In this document: in pieces, positions 36,837-45,377 of the stretch
Position numbering within the stretch: the first letter of the stretch is position 1
How the letters are laid out: every line of letters starts with the position of its first letter
Assembly (NCBI RefSeq): GCF_040839445.1
Contig: NZ_JBDPGJ010000002.1
Location: forward strand, 992,001 to 1,056,000
Source of the DNA: Aquibium pacificus
GTDB taxonomy: Bacteria; Pseudomonadota; Alphaproteobacteria; Rhizobiales; Rhizobiaceae
Reading direction: 5' to 3'
DNA length: 64,000 nt
Position numbers and translations under genes: made by a program
The notes under the pieces: model-generated
Seen by the model: only the letters and a program-made list of their open reading frames with translations
What the model was told of the DNA's origin: nothing
The model's database searches: none

Positions 36837-36905
36837 ATGTCGAGTGGTTTCGTTTCCCAGAGCGTGGCTTCGGCGGATCGCCTTTGCGGGAAGCAGCCTT
36901 CCTGA
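36837..36905 (+). CDS. 22-residue small protein or leader peptide
   Basis: ATG to TGA encodes MSSGFVSQSVASADRLCGKQ plus Pro-Ser. Support comes from the exact extended Shine-Dalgarno sequence directly before it, the stem-loops after it, and a strong terminator, which together make a self-contained ~190-nt transcript. A second mini-ORF, MKGVTRG (36905-36928), overlaps the stop (TGATG). I do not recognise the peptide. It could be a functional small protein, a regulatory leader, or a ribosome-capturing RNA. Confidence 0.5.
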   Translation: MSSGFVSQSVASADRLCGKQPS

Positions 36906-36918
36906 TGAAGGGCGTGAC

Positions 36919-36955
36919 GCGCGGCTGACGGCCTTGCCGTCGCCACGAGCCGCGC
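36919..36955 (+). ncRNA. Nested stem-loop in the structured transcript
   Basis: GCGCGGCT (36919-36926) pairs with AGCCGCGC (36948-36955), enclosing a perfect hairpin GACGGC (36927-36932) / GCCGTC (36936-36941). The second mini-ORF ends inside it. Confidence 0.6.
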
Positions 36956-36971
36956 CGCGGACGGAAACACG

Positions 36972-36999
36972 GGGGCCGCCTCATCGGGCGGCCCCTTTT
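36972..36999 (+). terminator. Strong rho-independent terminator
   Basis: GGGGCCGCC (36972-36980) pairs perfectly with GGCGGCCCC (36987-36995), a 9-bp stem with a 6-nt loop, followed by TTTT. Confidence 0.85.
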
Positions 37000-37042
37000 C
37001 CTTGGTGTCGCCTTGCCGATGCGGGTCGAGGCGTAGCGTCGA

Positions 37043-38377
37043 CTACTTGACGATCGCCAGGCGTTCGATGTTGGCTGCGATGGCCTGGAACGCTGCGTCG
37101 AGTTCGGCGCCGCTGCCCGCCTCGAAATAGTGCTTCGACGACGCATCGTCAGTTGACGCGCACTTCGCCATGACCTGCCTGGCGGCGCTCTCCTTGAGCA
37201 TGAATCCGACGGTGAAGATCTCGATGCCGTCCTTCTTCATCTCCTCGCACAGCCTTTCGGCATGGTTGCGCGAGCGCGTCTGCTGCTGCGTGCGGGGCTG
37301 CTCCCAGCGGCCCACGCCGGCAAACGCGGTATTGAACTCCCCGTCGGTCATCAGGATCGCGAACTTGGCCGTCTTGTCGTCGGAAGCCCTGGCCGGCGCC
37401 GAGCCAGTGGGGAGGAAATCCTTCCACTCGCGTGACAGCATGTACCAGGTCCACTGGATGCCGATGTGTCCCGCGGTGGCACCGTCGGCCGAGAAGGAAT
37501 CGATGCGGTTGTCGAGCCGCGCCTTGTCCGCCGTCAGCGGCGAAAGCTGCGCGCCCGGACAGAACTGCAGGCGATAATCGCGGCTCGGCATCGCCTTCCA
37601 AGGACTGGCGTCGGAGAACTGATAGCGGCCCTTGCGTTCCGTGGCGCAGGTGTCGGGACGGAAGGAGGACGAGGCGGAGCGCGCACTGTCGATGGCCGGC
37701 GGCTCGTCGGTCGTATAGCCGGTCTCCACGTTGACCGTGTTCGCCAGTGCTCCGACGTTGACGGAATCTGCATAGGGAACGATGGCGACGCGCACGCGCG
37801 GATCGTCGGGGTCCTGTCCGGTCAGGAACGTCGAAACAGCGCCCTTGGCTGCCTTCTTCAGGTCCTTGATCTTCTGGCCGGCCATCGAGCCGGTCACGTC
37901 CAGCATCATCGCCACCTCGATCCGCTTGTCGGAATAGAGCGCGGCGGATTCGACGGCGATACGGCGCGTGGTCGACGAGCGGAAGACCGGGAAGGCGAGA
38001 TCGAGGACGACGCTCGCATGCGCCGTCACCATCCGGGTCGAGCGGTCGACCTCGACGCGGTCGAGCGTGACGCGGTCGGCCTGGGCGAACCCCCTGATCC
38101 CGTTCGCCTGCAGGAAAGCGGATACCATGGCATCTGCGTCCTCTGGGTCGATCTTGTGAGTGGTTAGGTCGCGGGCCGTGGACGTCACCGCCGAATCCAG
38201 CGCCTGCTGCAGGTTCGATTTCGTCAGCGTCAACTGGGCAATGTTGATCGCGAAACCGCCTGCCAGCACCAGAACGGAGATCGCCGCGCCGGTCGCGACG
38301 GCGAAGTTGCCGCTCCGGTCGCTCCAGAACCACTTCACCCATTCGACAGACGATTTCCTCGACATGACCTGACCCAT
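37043..38377 (-). CDS. TadG-like pilus assembly protein with VWA domain
   Basis: A ~444-residue protein. The N-terminal TadE/G-like segment DRSGNFAVATGAAISVLVLAGGFAINI is a membrane anchor with the Tad motif; the rest includes a von Willebrand A domain with the metal site VAMMLDVTGSMAGQKI and TDGEFNTAF. TadG-type proteins assist Flp-pilus assembly or export. No other tad/cpa genes are in the window, so it may act alone at the surface. ATG 38377 or 38365 are both possible starts; a GTG at 38398 is also in frame. Confidence 0.82.
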   Translation of the reverse strand: MGQVMSRKSSVEWVKWFWSDRSGNFAVATGAAISVLVLAGGFAINIAQLTLTKSNLQQALDSAVTSTARDLTTHKIDPEDADAMVSAFLQANGIRGFAQADRVTLDRVEVDRSTRMVTAHASVVLDLAFPVFRSSTTRRIAVESAALYSDKRIEVAMMLDVTGSMAGQKIKDLKKAAKGAVSTFLTGQDPDDPRVRVAIVPYADSVNVGALANTVNVETGYTTDEPPAIDSARSASSSFRPDTCATERKGRYQFSDASPWKAMPSRDYRLQFCPGAQLSPLTADKARLDNRIDSFSADGATAGHIGIQWTWYMLSREWKDFLPTGSAPARASDDKTAKFAILMTDGEFNTAFAGVGRWEQPRTQQQTRSRNHAERLCEEMKKDGIEIFTVGFMLKESAARQVMAKCASTDDASSKHYFEAGSGAELDAAFQAIAANIERLAIVK

Positions 38378-38498
38378 CCGCGGCAGTCCGCTTCGCACAG
38401 GTCAAGCAAGTTCGCTGCCAGTCCCAGGCGCGGCCGGCGCCGGCCCGAGGCAGAGAGGCCAAGCCCTTGAGGAACAGAGGAACTTCTTCGGGGTATGG

Positions 38499-38513
38499 TT
38501 ACCGGTTGGTTAA
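38499..38513. promoter_or_regulatory. Near-consensus CtrA box upstream of the TadG-like gene
   Basis: TTAC-N7-TTAA (38499-38502, 38510-38513), one base off consensus, about 120 bp before the TadG-like start. The same stretch contains inverted CCGGTT and AACCGG arms. Confidence 0.3.
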
Positions 38514-38605
38514 CCGGCGCCGCTCGGAAGCAGCGCATAACCAGTGCTGGCTGCTGCCGGAAACCGGTTCGCGAAGGCGCTGTGCCGAATCGGCGCGGCG
38601 CAGGC

Positions 38606-39082
38606 TCAGCACCAGCCGGCCCGCCCGCCGCCCGCGTATGGCCTCACAAGGTCGGCATCGAGAAGCCGTTTTGCGACCAGGTCTCCCGCACCCGTGGTGA
38701 CGTCGGCGACAACGCGGCCATAGAACTTGTCCGATGCAATGTTGGAGATCGTCACCGGCGCGTCGCCGTGGATCAGATCTTCGAGCGCATCGGTCGCGCG
38801 CACTGCCGCCTTGCGCTCTCCGTCGCAGCGGGCGCGCAACTCAGGCGCATCCACCCCGCGCAGACGAACGTTCACCGTCAGCACCTGGCCGGGCCAGATA
38901 AGTGCCTCCGCGGTGAAGGTGTCGCCGTCGATGACTTTCAGGACATGTGCCACGACCGGGCCGGGAAAGACGTCCGCCGCACGAGCGCCGTCAAGCGGGA
39001 GCGAGACGGAGAAGGCTATGACCGCGGCGGGCAAGAGCCGCGGATGCCACGCCGGGAAAGACCTTGGTCGGGGAATCGCCAT
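38606..39082 (-). CDS. Exported thermonuclease (SNase-like) family protein
   Basis: A 158-residue protein with an N-terminal signal sequence (RLLPAAVIAFSVSLPLDGARA) and an OB-fold staphylococcal-nuclease domain: VLKVIDGDTFTA, VRLRGVDAPELRARC and DKFYGRVVADV, with the Asp, Arg and Glu positions of the active site recognisable. A periplasmic or extracellular nuclease is likely. A perfect AT-rich palindrome lies 7 bp upstream. Confidence 0.85.
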   Translation of the reverse strand: MAIPRPRSFPAWHPRLLPAAVIAFSVSLPLDGARAADVFPGPVVAHVLKVIDGDTFTAEALIWPGQVLTVNVRLRGVDAPELRARCDGERKAAVRATDALEDLIHGDAPVTISNIASDKFYGRVVADVTTGAGDLVAKRLLDADLVRPYAGGGRAGWC

Positions 39083-39088
39083 AGGAGG

Positions 39089-39104
39089 AAAATAGTCCTA
39101 TTTT
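39089..39104. promoter_or_regulatory. AT-rich perfect palindrome upstream of the nuclease gene
   Basis: AAAATAG (39089-39095) and CTATTTT (39098-39104) are exact inverted arms around TC. The site sits just before the nuclease start and is strikingly AT-rich for this genome, so an operator is possible; it could equally be a weak terminator for the DUF1674 gene. Confidence 0.4.
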
Positions 39105-39136
39105 CTTCTCCCGGCAAGAGTGTTCGGCCCGGGGCC

Positions 39137-39367
39137 CTAGAAATCGGTGGCCAGCCCCTTCACCTCCCAGTCGCCGTAGCGTCCGGGCTCCTTCCCCCCG
39201 CGCCCGCCGAGTTCCTTCGGCATCTCCGCCTCCTTGCGAAGATAGGCCTCACGCCGCGCCTCGGCTTCGGCAAGCGCGCGTCTGGCCGCTTCGCTCAGCG
39301 GCTTTTGCCGCGCGGCGTGTTCGTCTCCGCCGGATGCCTCGTCCTTCGCCGCAGTTCTTTCCGTCAC
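39137..39367 (-). CDS. DUF1674 protein (SdhAF4-like succinate dehydrogenase assembly factor)
   Basis: A ~76-residue protein ending in ELGGRGGKEPGRYGDWEVKG and then LATDF, the signature of DUF1674, whose mitochondrial relatives (SDHAF4/Sdh8) help assemble flavinylated succinate dehydrogenase. An in-frame ATG exists at 39415, but a consensus -10 (CTATAT) overlaps it, so the downstream GTG at 39367 is preferred. The N-terminal half is charged and probably disordered. Confidence 0.85.
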   Translation of the reverse strand: MTERTAAKDEASGGDEHAARQKPLSEAARRALAEAEARREAYLRKEAEMPKELGGRGGKEPGRYGDWEVKGLATDF

Positions 39368-39413
39368 GTCCGCACCGTCCCGAATATTGAAGTGGCAATC
39401 GCTGCTTCCCATC

Positions 39414-39442
39414 ATATAGAGCGGTTCGGAATCCGGATCGAG
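39414..39442 (-). promoter_or_regulatory. Promoter of the DUF1674 gene
   Basis: On the minus strand CTCGAT, a 17-nt spacer and CTATAT (39414-39419) resemble CTTGAC-N17-CTATAT. The predicted start near 39407 lies inside the longest reading and supports GTG 39367. Confidence 0.55.
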
Positions 39443-39474
39443 CCCATGGCCGGACCGCAGGATCGGAGACGTCG

Positions 39475-40482
39475 ATGAACATGATACGCACTGCGATGCT
39501 GCTGGCCGTCCTCACGGCGCTGTTCATGGGCATCGGCTACATGATCGGTGGTTCGGGCGGCATGCTCATCGCCTTCGTCATCGCTGCCAGCATGAACCTC
39601 TTCAGCTACTGGAACGCCGACAAGATGGTGCTGAGGATGCACCATGCGGTGGAGGTCGACGAGCGCAGCGCGCCCGAGTACTACGAGATTGTGCGCGGCC
39701 TGACGCAGAATGCCGGCTTGCCGATGCCGAAGGTCTACCTCATCCAGAACCCGCAGCCGAATGCCTTCGCCACCGGGCGAAATCCGCAGAACGCCGCGGT
39801 GGCGGCCACGACCGGGCTTCTGGAACGGCTTTCCTACGAGGAAGTCGCAGGCGTGATGGCGCATGAGCTCGCCCACGTCCAGAACCGCGACACGCTCACC
39901 ATGACGATCACCGCCACCCTTGCGGGCGCGATCTCGATGCTGGGCAATTTCGCCTTCTTCTTCGGTGGCAACCGCGACAACAACAATCCGCTCGGCATCG
40001 TCGGCGTGCTGGCGGCGATGATCGTCGCGCCACTGGCCGCCATGCTGGTTCAGATGGCGATCAGCCGTACGCGCGAATACTCTGCCGACCGGCTCGGCGC
40101 GCAGATCTGCGGCAACCCGCTGTGGCTCGCGTCTGCGCTGGACAAGATCTCGACTGCGGCGAAACGCATCCACAATCCGGACGCCGAACGCAACCCGGCA
40201 ACGGCCCACATGTTCATCATCAACCCGCTCTCGGGCGAGAGGATGGACAACCTCTTTTCCACGCACCCGAATACCGAGAACCGCATCGCGGCGCTGGAAG
40301 AGATGGCCGGCAACGGAATGATGCGGAGCGCACCGGCGCAGGCTGCGCCGGAAGGACCATGGAACGGAGCTGCCCGCGCCAAGACGCCGCGTGCTGCTCC
40401 CCGGGAGCCGTCGCGCACGTCCGTTCCCCGCGCCGGGCGTGAACGCCGCAACGACGACGGGCCGAAGGGCCCGTGGTCGTGA
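39475..40482 (+). CDS. htpX: Membrane zinc metalloprotease HtpX
   Basis: A 335-residue M48 protease. Two N-terminal membrane helices (AMLLAVLTALFMGIGYMIGG and GGMLIAFVIAASMNLFSY), zinc site HELAH starting at about residue 130, and the third ligand in SRTREYSADRLGAQ. HtpX degrades damaged membrane proteins together with FtsH. The last 60 residues are a Pro/Ala/Arg-rich tail. The stop overlaps rsmB by GTGA. Confidence 0.95.
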   Translation: MNMIRTAMLLAVLTALFMGIGYMIGGSGGMLIAFVIAASMNLFSYWNADKMVLRMHHAVEVDERSAPEYYEIVRGLTQNAGLPMPKVYLIQNPQPNAFATGRNPQNAAVAATTGLLERLSYEEVAGVMAHELAHVQNRDTLTMTITATLAGAISMLGNFAFFFGGNRDNNNPLGIVGVLAAMIVAPLAAMLVQMAISRTREYSADRLGAQICGNPLWLASALDKISTAAKRIHNPDAERNPATAHMFIINPLSGERMDNLFSTHPNTENRIAALEEMAGNGMMRSAPAQAAPEGPWNGAARAKTPRAAPREPSRTSVPRAGRERRNDDGPKGPWS

Positions 40483-41870
40483 GGGCCGGGAACGGCCGCA
40501 AGTCCGCCACCCCGAACGAAAGCCATAGGGTTCTCCCCGGATCGGACAATGCCGCGCCGGGCCTGCCGGCGAGGAAGACGGCCGCGAGGCTGCTCGCCGC
40601 CGTGATCGACAAGAAGACGCCGCTCGACGGACTGACCGACAACGAGCACGGGCATCCGCAGTATCTGGCGCTGGAGGCGCGCGACCGGGCGCTCGTGCGC
40701 GCCATCCTTGCCACCGCGCTGCGCTATCGCAACACCATCGGCGCACTGATCGGAAGCCGCCTCGACCGGCCGCTGCCGGTCAACGCGACCGCGCTGGCGC
40801 ATGTCCTGCACGTGGCGGCGGCGCAGATCCTGTTTCTCGACATCCCCGACAGCGCGGCGGTGAACCTCGCCGTCCTGCACGCCAAGGGCGACCCCCGCAC
40901 GGCGCGGTTTTCCGGAGTGGTGAACGGTGTGCTGCGCGAACTCGCCCGGAGAAAGGAGCGCTCGCTTTCCGCCGCGCTTGCGGCAAACCGCGACGCGCCG
41001 GAATGGTTCGCGCATCGTCTGGAAGAGGTCTACGGCGCCGAGACGGCCACGGCTATTCTCGCCATGCACCGGGTCGAGGCGCCGGCCGATTTCACCGTCG
41101 TTTCCGATCCCGAAGGATGGGCGCGAAAGCTCGGCGGGATAGTCCTGCCGACCGGCGGCGTGCGCGTCGCCTCCCTGGACGGGGCGGTTCCGGACCTGCC
41201 CGGCTATGCAGAAGGCGCATGGTGGGTGCAGGACGCGGCGGCGTCGCTGCCGGCCCGCATGCTCGGCGACGTCCGCGGATCGCGCGTTGCCGATCTCTGC
41301 GCCGCCCCCGGCGGCAAGACAGCGCAATTGGCGAACGCGGGCGCCCATGTGACTGCGCTCGACGTGTCGGCGAGCCGGCTCAGGCGGCTGCGGCAGAACA
41401 TGGAGCGGCTCCGGCTCGACGTGGAAATCGTCGAGGCCGACCTCATGAACTGGGAGCCGTCGGCCGCGTTCGACGCCGTGCTTCTCGATGCGCCCTGTTC
41501 GTCGACGGGGACGGTGCGCCGCCACCCGGACGTGCCGTGGACCAAGTCGCCGCAGGATATCGAGAAGCTGGCCGGCGTTCAGGCGCGGCTGCTCTCGCGG
41601 GCGGCCCTGCTGGTGCGACCGGGCGGGCGCCTCGTCTTCTCGAACTGTTCGCTCGATCCCGCCGAGGGCGAGGCGGTCATCGCCGCATTCCTTGCCGAAT
41701 CAGCCGGCTACGAGCGCGATCCGCTGAAGCCGGGGGATGTTCCTGGAGCGGAGGATTTCATCAACGAACGGGGCGAACTCCGCACCACGCCGGCCGGGTT
41801 TTCCCTCGACGACCCCAGGATTTCCGGTCTCGACGGCTTCTTCGCCGCACGTCTCAGGCGAAAATCCTAG
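40479..41870 (+). CDS. rsmB: RsmB/NOP family rRNA (cytosine-C5) methyltransferase
   Basis: A 463-residue enzyme: N-terminal NusB-like helical domain (to about residue 150) and a Rossmann methyltransferase domain. VADLCAAPGGKTAQLA binds SAM, DAPCSSTGTVRRHPDVPW has one catalytic Cys, and FSNCSLDPAEGE the second. It probably methylates C967 of 16S rRNA. GTG 40479 overlaps the htpX stop. Confidence 0.92.
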   Translation: MRAGNGRKSATPNESHRVLPGSDNAAPGLPARKTAARLLAAVIDKKTPLDGLTDNEHGHPQYLALEARDRALVRAILATALRYRNTIGALIGSRLDRPLPVNATALAHVLHVAAAQILFLDIPDSAAVNLAVLHAKGDPRTARFSGVVNGVLRELARRKERSLSAALAANRDAPEWFAHRLEEVYGAETATAILAMHRVEAPADFTVVSDPEGWARKLGGIVLPTGGVRVASLDGAVPDLPGYAEGAWWVQDAAASLPARMLGDVRGSRVADLCAAPGGKTAQLANAGAHVTALDVSASRLRRLRQNMERLRLDVEIVEADLMNWEPSAAFDAVLLDAPCSSTGTVRRHPDVPWTKSPQDIEKLAGVQARLLSRAALLVRPGGRLVFSNCSLDPAEGEAVIAAFLAESAGYERDPLKPGDVPGAEDFINERGELRTTPAGFSLDDPRISGLDGFFAARLRRKS

Positions 41871-41959
41871 GACATCGCCCGTCGCTTCAAAAACGATGTC
41901 GCGCAGCGGTTTGAATCAGATAGACTCTTGCCGGGCGGGACGTTCGAGGGACAGGATCA

Positions 41960-43660
41960 TTGGCGAAGGCGGGGGGGCATTCACCGCGCTTGTGGAGACT
42001 TGTCGCGAAGGAGGCATGGCGCCGTCTGCGTCGCCGCCTGCGCACGGGTCCCGCATATCGCTGGCGCTATGCCGGGCGCACGCCCGACCGCGTGCTGATC
42101 GCGCCACCCGATCTGCGGCTGGCGGACGCCTATCTCGCCTCGGAAATGTATCACGGCCGGTTTCCGCTCGCCGGACGCATGGTCGAGACTGGCGGAGAAT
42201 CGCCTTTCGGCGTGGAAGGCGCGGGCGAGGCATGGCTGAAGTCGCTGCACGGCTTCCGCTGGCTGAGACACATGCGCGAGGCGGGCACGGACCTCGCATC
42301 GGCGAACGCCCGCGCGCTGATCACCGACTGGATCGACACGGACGGCTCGCGCCTGCGCGGCATTGCGTGGGAGCCCGACGTGACCTCCAAGCGGATCATC
42401 GCCTGGCTGCAGCATTCCACGATCGTCCTGCAGGGGGCCGAGTTCCAGTTCTACCGGGCCTTCCTGCGCTCGCTCTCGCTGCAGATCCGCTACCTGCGCG
42501 CCATGGTGCGGGAAATGCCGGATGGCGAGGAGCGGCTCAGGGCGCGCATCGCACTGGCCTTCGCCGCGCTGTCGCTGCCCACCGCTTCCACCACGTTGCG
42601 CAACGCCACGCGCAATCTGGCCCGCGAGCTCGACCGGCAGATCCTTGCCGACGGCGGCCACATCTCGCGCAACCCGCTGGCGATCCTGGAGCTTCTGGCC
42701 GATCTCCTGCCGCTGCGCCAGACCTACGCCAACCAGGCCGAGGCGCCGCCACCGGCCCTGATGGGTGCGATCGACCGGATGCTGCCCGCGCTCCGCTTCT
42801 TCCGCCACCATGACGGAAACCTCGCCCGCTTCAACGGAATGGGCGCCACCATTCCCGACAGGATCGTGGCGATCCTGCGGCATGACGATGCGATCGGCCA
42901 GCCGCTCCTGCACGCCCCGCATTCCGGCTTCGAACGCCTGACGATGGGCGCGACGACGGTCATCGCCGACACGGGCGCGCCGATCCGTCCCGAGGTGTCG
43001 ACGCAGGCGCATGCTGGGTGCCTCTCCTTCGAATTCTCGTCGAAGCGAAGGGTTCTAGTTGTCAATTCCGGCGTCGACACTTACGGTCCCAAGGATTTTC
43101 TCGCGCTCGCCCGCGCGACGGCCGCGCATTCGACAGCCGTCCTCAACGACACGTCGTCCAGTCGCATTCTTTCGTCGCCGCGCCTGCGCGCGTTTCTTGG
43201 CCCGCTCCTGGTGGGCGGTCCGAACCGTGTGCGGTCGCGACGCACGGATGCCGGCGGCACCCAGGGCTTCGTCGCCTCGCACGACGGCTACGTCCCGCTG
43301 TTCGGCATCGTGCACGAACGCGAGCTTTCGCTCGGCGCGGAGGGAGCGGTGCTCGACGGCGTCGACCGGTTCCACCGACCGGACGGCTCGGCCCCCCGCG
43401 ACCGCGACGACGCGGTGGCGATTCGCTTCCACGTCCACCCGGATGTCAACCTGCTGCGCGACAAGGCGCAGCGGCTCGTGCTCTCGGCCGGCGAGGACAA
43501 TCACTGGCGGTTCGAGTGCGAGGCCGTGAAGCCCTCCGTGGAGGAATCGATCTTCTTTGCCGGTCTCACAGGGCCGCGGCGCAACCTGCAGATCGTCCTC
43601 CATTTCCGGGCTTCGCAAAGGCAGGAGGTGCGCTGGCGTTTCGCGCGCCTGCGCGGATAG
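41960..43660 (+). CDS. Heparinase II/III-like family protein
   Basis: A 566-residue protein: alpha-helical N-terminal domain (to about residue 330) and a beta-rich C-terminal heparinase II/III domain (SGFERLTMGATTVIADTG, AGCLSFEFSSKRRVLVVNSG, FVASHDGYVPLFGIVHERE). No signal peptide is evident; the N-terminus is basic (RRLRRRLRTG). Rhizobia commonly carry this gene between rsmB and purH. A polysaccharide lyase role is inferred from the family. TTG 41960 is the start, preceded by AGGA. Confidence 0.88.
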   Translation: MAKAGGHSPRLWRLVAKEAWRRLRRRLRTGPAYRWRYAGRTPDRVLIAPPDLRLADAYLASEMYHGRFPLAGRMVETGGESPFGVEGAGEAWLKSLHGFRWLRHMREAGTDLASANARALITDWIDTDGSRLRGIAWEPDVTSKRIIAWLQHSTIVLQGAEFQFYRAFLRSLSLQIRYLRAMVREMPDGEERLRARIALAFAALSLPTASTTLRNATRNLARELDRQILADGGHISRNPLAILELLADLLPLRQTYANQAEAPPPALMGAIDRMLPALRFFRHHDGNLARFNGMGATIPDRIVAILRHDDAIGQPLLHAPHSGFERLTMGATTVIADTGAPIRPEVSTQAHAGCLSFEFSSKRRVLVVNSGVDTYGPKDFLALARATAAHSTAVLNDTSSSRILSSPRLRAFLGPLLVGGPNRVRSRRTDAGGTQGFVASHDGYVPLFGIVHERELSLGAEGAVLDGVDRFHRPDGSAPRDRDDAVAIRFHVHPDVNLLRDKAQRLVLSAGEDNHWRFECEAVKPSVEESIFFAGLTGPRRNLQIVLHFRASQRQEVRWRFARLRG

Positions 43661-43754
43661 GATTGCCGCCCGCCGCGCACCGCCCTCCAGCGTTTGTTTT
43701 CGTCGGCGCATATGCTAGGGCGCGGCGTCCCCGCATTCACGGAGTACCCCGCGC

Positions 43755-45371
43755 ATGGCCGTCGCCTCCAAGAACATTCCTGCGCCGGATCTCGTCGCAG
43801 TTCGCCGCGCCCTCCTGTCCGTCTCGGACAAGACCGGTCTCGTCGAATTCGCCTCCGAACTCGCGCACCGAGGTGTCGAACTGGTCTCCACCGGCGGCAC
43901 CGCCCGGGCAATCGCGGAGGCGGGGATCGCGGTGATCGACGTCTCGGACGTGACCGGTTTTCCCGAGATCATGGACGGCAGGGTGAAGACGCTGCACCCG
44001 CTGGTGCACGGCGCGTTGCTCGGCGTGCGCGACGACCCCGAACACGCAGCGGCCATGGATGAGCACGGCATAAGACCCTTCGACCTCGTAGTGATCAACC
44101 TCTATCCCTTCGAGGAGGTGCGGTTTGCCGGCGGAAGCCAGGCCGAGACGGTCGAGAACATCGACATCGGTGGCCCGGCGATGGTGCGCGCGGCGGCGAA
44201 GAACCATGCCTATTGCACGGTCGTGACAGATCCGGGCGACTATGCCGCCGTGCTGAATGCGCTGGAGATGAATACGGGCAGCCTGTCGCTCGAATTCCGC
44301 AAGAAGATGGCCGCCAAGGCGTTCGCCCGCACCGCCGCCTACGACGCGGCGATCGCCAACTGGTTCGCGGAAGCGCTCGACGTGGAACATCCCGCCTGGC
44401 GCTCCTTCGGCGGGCGGCTGGCGGAGGTCACGCGTTATGGCGAGAACCCGCACCAGCAGGCTGCGTTCTACGTGACCGGCGAGAAGCGCCCCGGGGTTGC
44501 GACCGCGCGCCAGGTGCAGGGCAAGCAGCTCTCCTACAACAATCTGAACGACACGGATGCCGCCTTCGAACTCGTCGCCGAGTTCGATCCGGCGCGCTCG
44601 GCGGCGGTGGCCATTATCAAGCACGCCAACCCCTGCGGCGTGGCGGAGGGCGCGAGCCTGAGACAAGCCTATCTGAAGGCGCTCGCCTGCGATCCGGTCT
44701 CGGCCTTCGGCGGCATCGTGGCGCTGAACCGGCCGCTCGACGCCGACGCGGCGGAGGAGATCGCGAAAGTCTTCACCGAGGTGATCATAGCACCCGGTGC
44801 CAGCGCTGAGGCGGAGGCGATCATCGCGGCGAAGAAGAACCTGCGGCTGCTCGTCACCGACGGCCTGCCCGATCCGCGCACGCCGGGGCTTGCCGCCAAG
44901 ACCGTTTCCGGTGGTCTGCTCGTCCAGTCGCGCGACAATGGCGTCGTGGACGATCTCGACCTCAAGGTCGTCACGAAGCGCGCGCCAGGGGAGGCGGAAT
45001 TGGCCGACCTGAAATTCGCATTCAGGGTGGCCAAGCACGTCAAGTCGAACGCCATCGTCTACGCCAAGGGCGGCGCGACGGTGGGTATCGGCGCCGGGCA
45101 GATGAGCCGCGTGGATTCCTCCCGGATCGCCGCGCGCAAGGCGCAGGACGCCGCAGAGGCCGCCGGGCTCCAAGAGCCGGGAACAGCCGGATCGGTCGTT
45201 GCCTCGGACGCCTTCTTCCCCTTCGCCGACGGGCTTTTGTCCGCAGTCGAGGCCGGCGCCACCGCCGTCATCCAGCCGGGCGGCTCGATGCGCGACGACG
45301 AGGTCATCGCCGCTGCCGACGCGCACGGGATCGCCATGGTGTTCACCGGGATGCGGCATTTCCGGCATTGA
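43755..45371 (+). CDS. purH: Bifunctional AICAR transformylase/IMP cyclohydrolase
   Basis: A 538-residue enzyme for the last two steps of de novo IMP synthesis. The N-terminal MGS-like cyclohydrolase has LVSTGGTARAIAEAG and EIMDGRVKTLHPLVHG; the C-terminal transformylase has IKHANPCGVAEG, VSAFGGIVALNR, MSRVDSSRIA and SDAFFPFADG. ACGGAGTA precedes ATG 43755. Confidence 0.97.
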   Translation: MAVASKNIPAPDLVAVRRALLSVSDKTGLVEFASELAHRGVELVSTGGTARAIAEAGIAVIDVSDVTGFPEIMDGRVKTLHPLVHGALLGVRDDPEHAAAMDEHGIRPFDLVVINLYPFEEVRFAGGSQAETVENIDIGGPAMVRAAAKNHAYCTVVTDPGDYAAVLNALEMNTGSLSLEFRKKMAAKAFARTAAYDAAIANWFAEALDVEHPAWRSFGGRLAEVTRYGENPHQQAAFYVTGEKRPGVATARQVQGKQLSYNNLNDTDAAFELVAEFDPARSAAVAIIKHANPCGVAEGASLRQAYLKALACDPVSAFGGIVALNRPLDADAAEEIAKVFTEVIIAPGASAEAEAIIAAKKNLRLLVTDGLPDPRTPGLAAKTVSGGLLVQSRDNGVVDDLDLKVVTKRAPGEAELADLKFAFRVAKHVKSNAIVYAKGGATVGIGAGQMSRVDSSRIAARKAQDAAEAAGLQEPGTAGSVVASDAFFPFADGLLSAVEAGATAVIQPGGSMRDDEVIAAADAHGIAMVFTGMRHFRH

Positions 45372-45377
45372 GGAAGC

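Noticed and set aside
38495..39478. Plus-strand frame of about 327 codons across the nuclease and DUF1674 genes
   Set aside because: Both minus-strand products match known families and this frame matches none.
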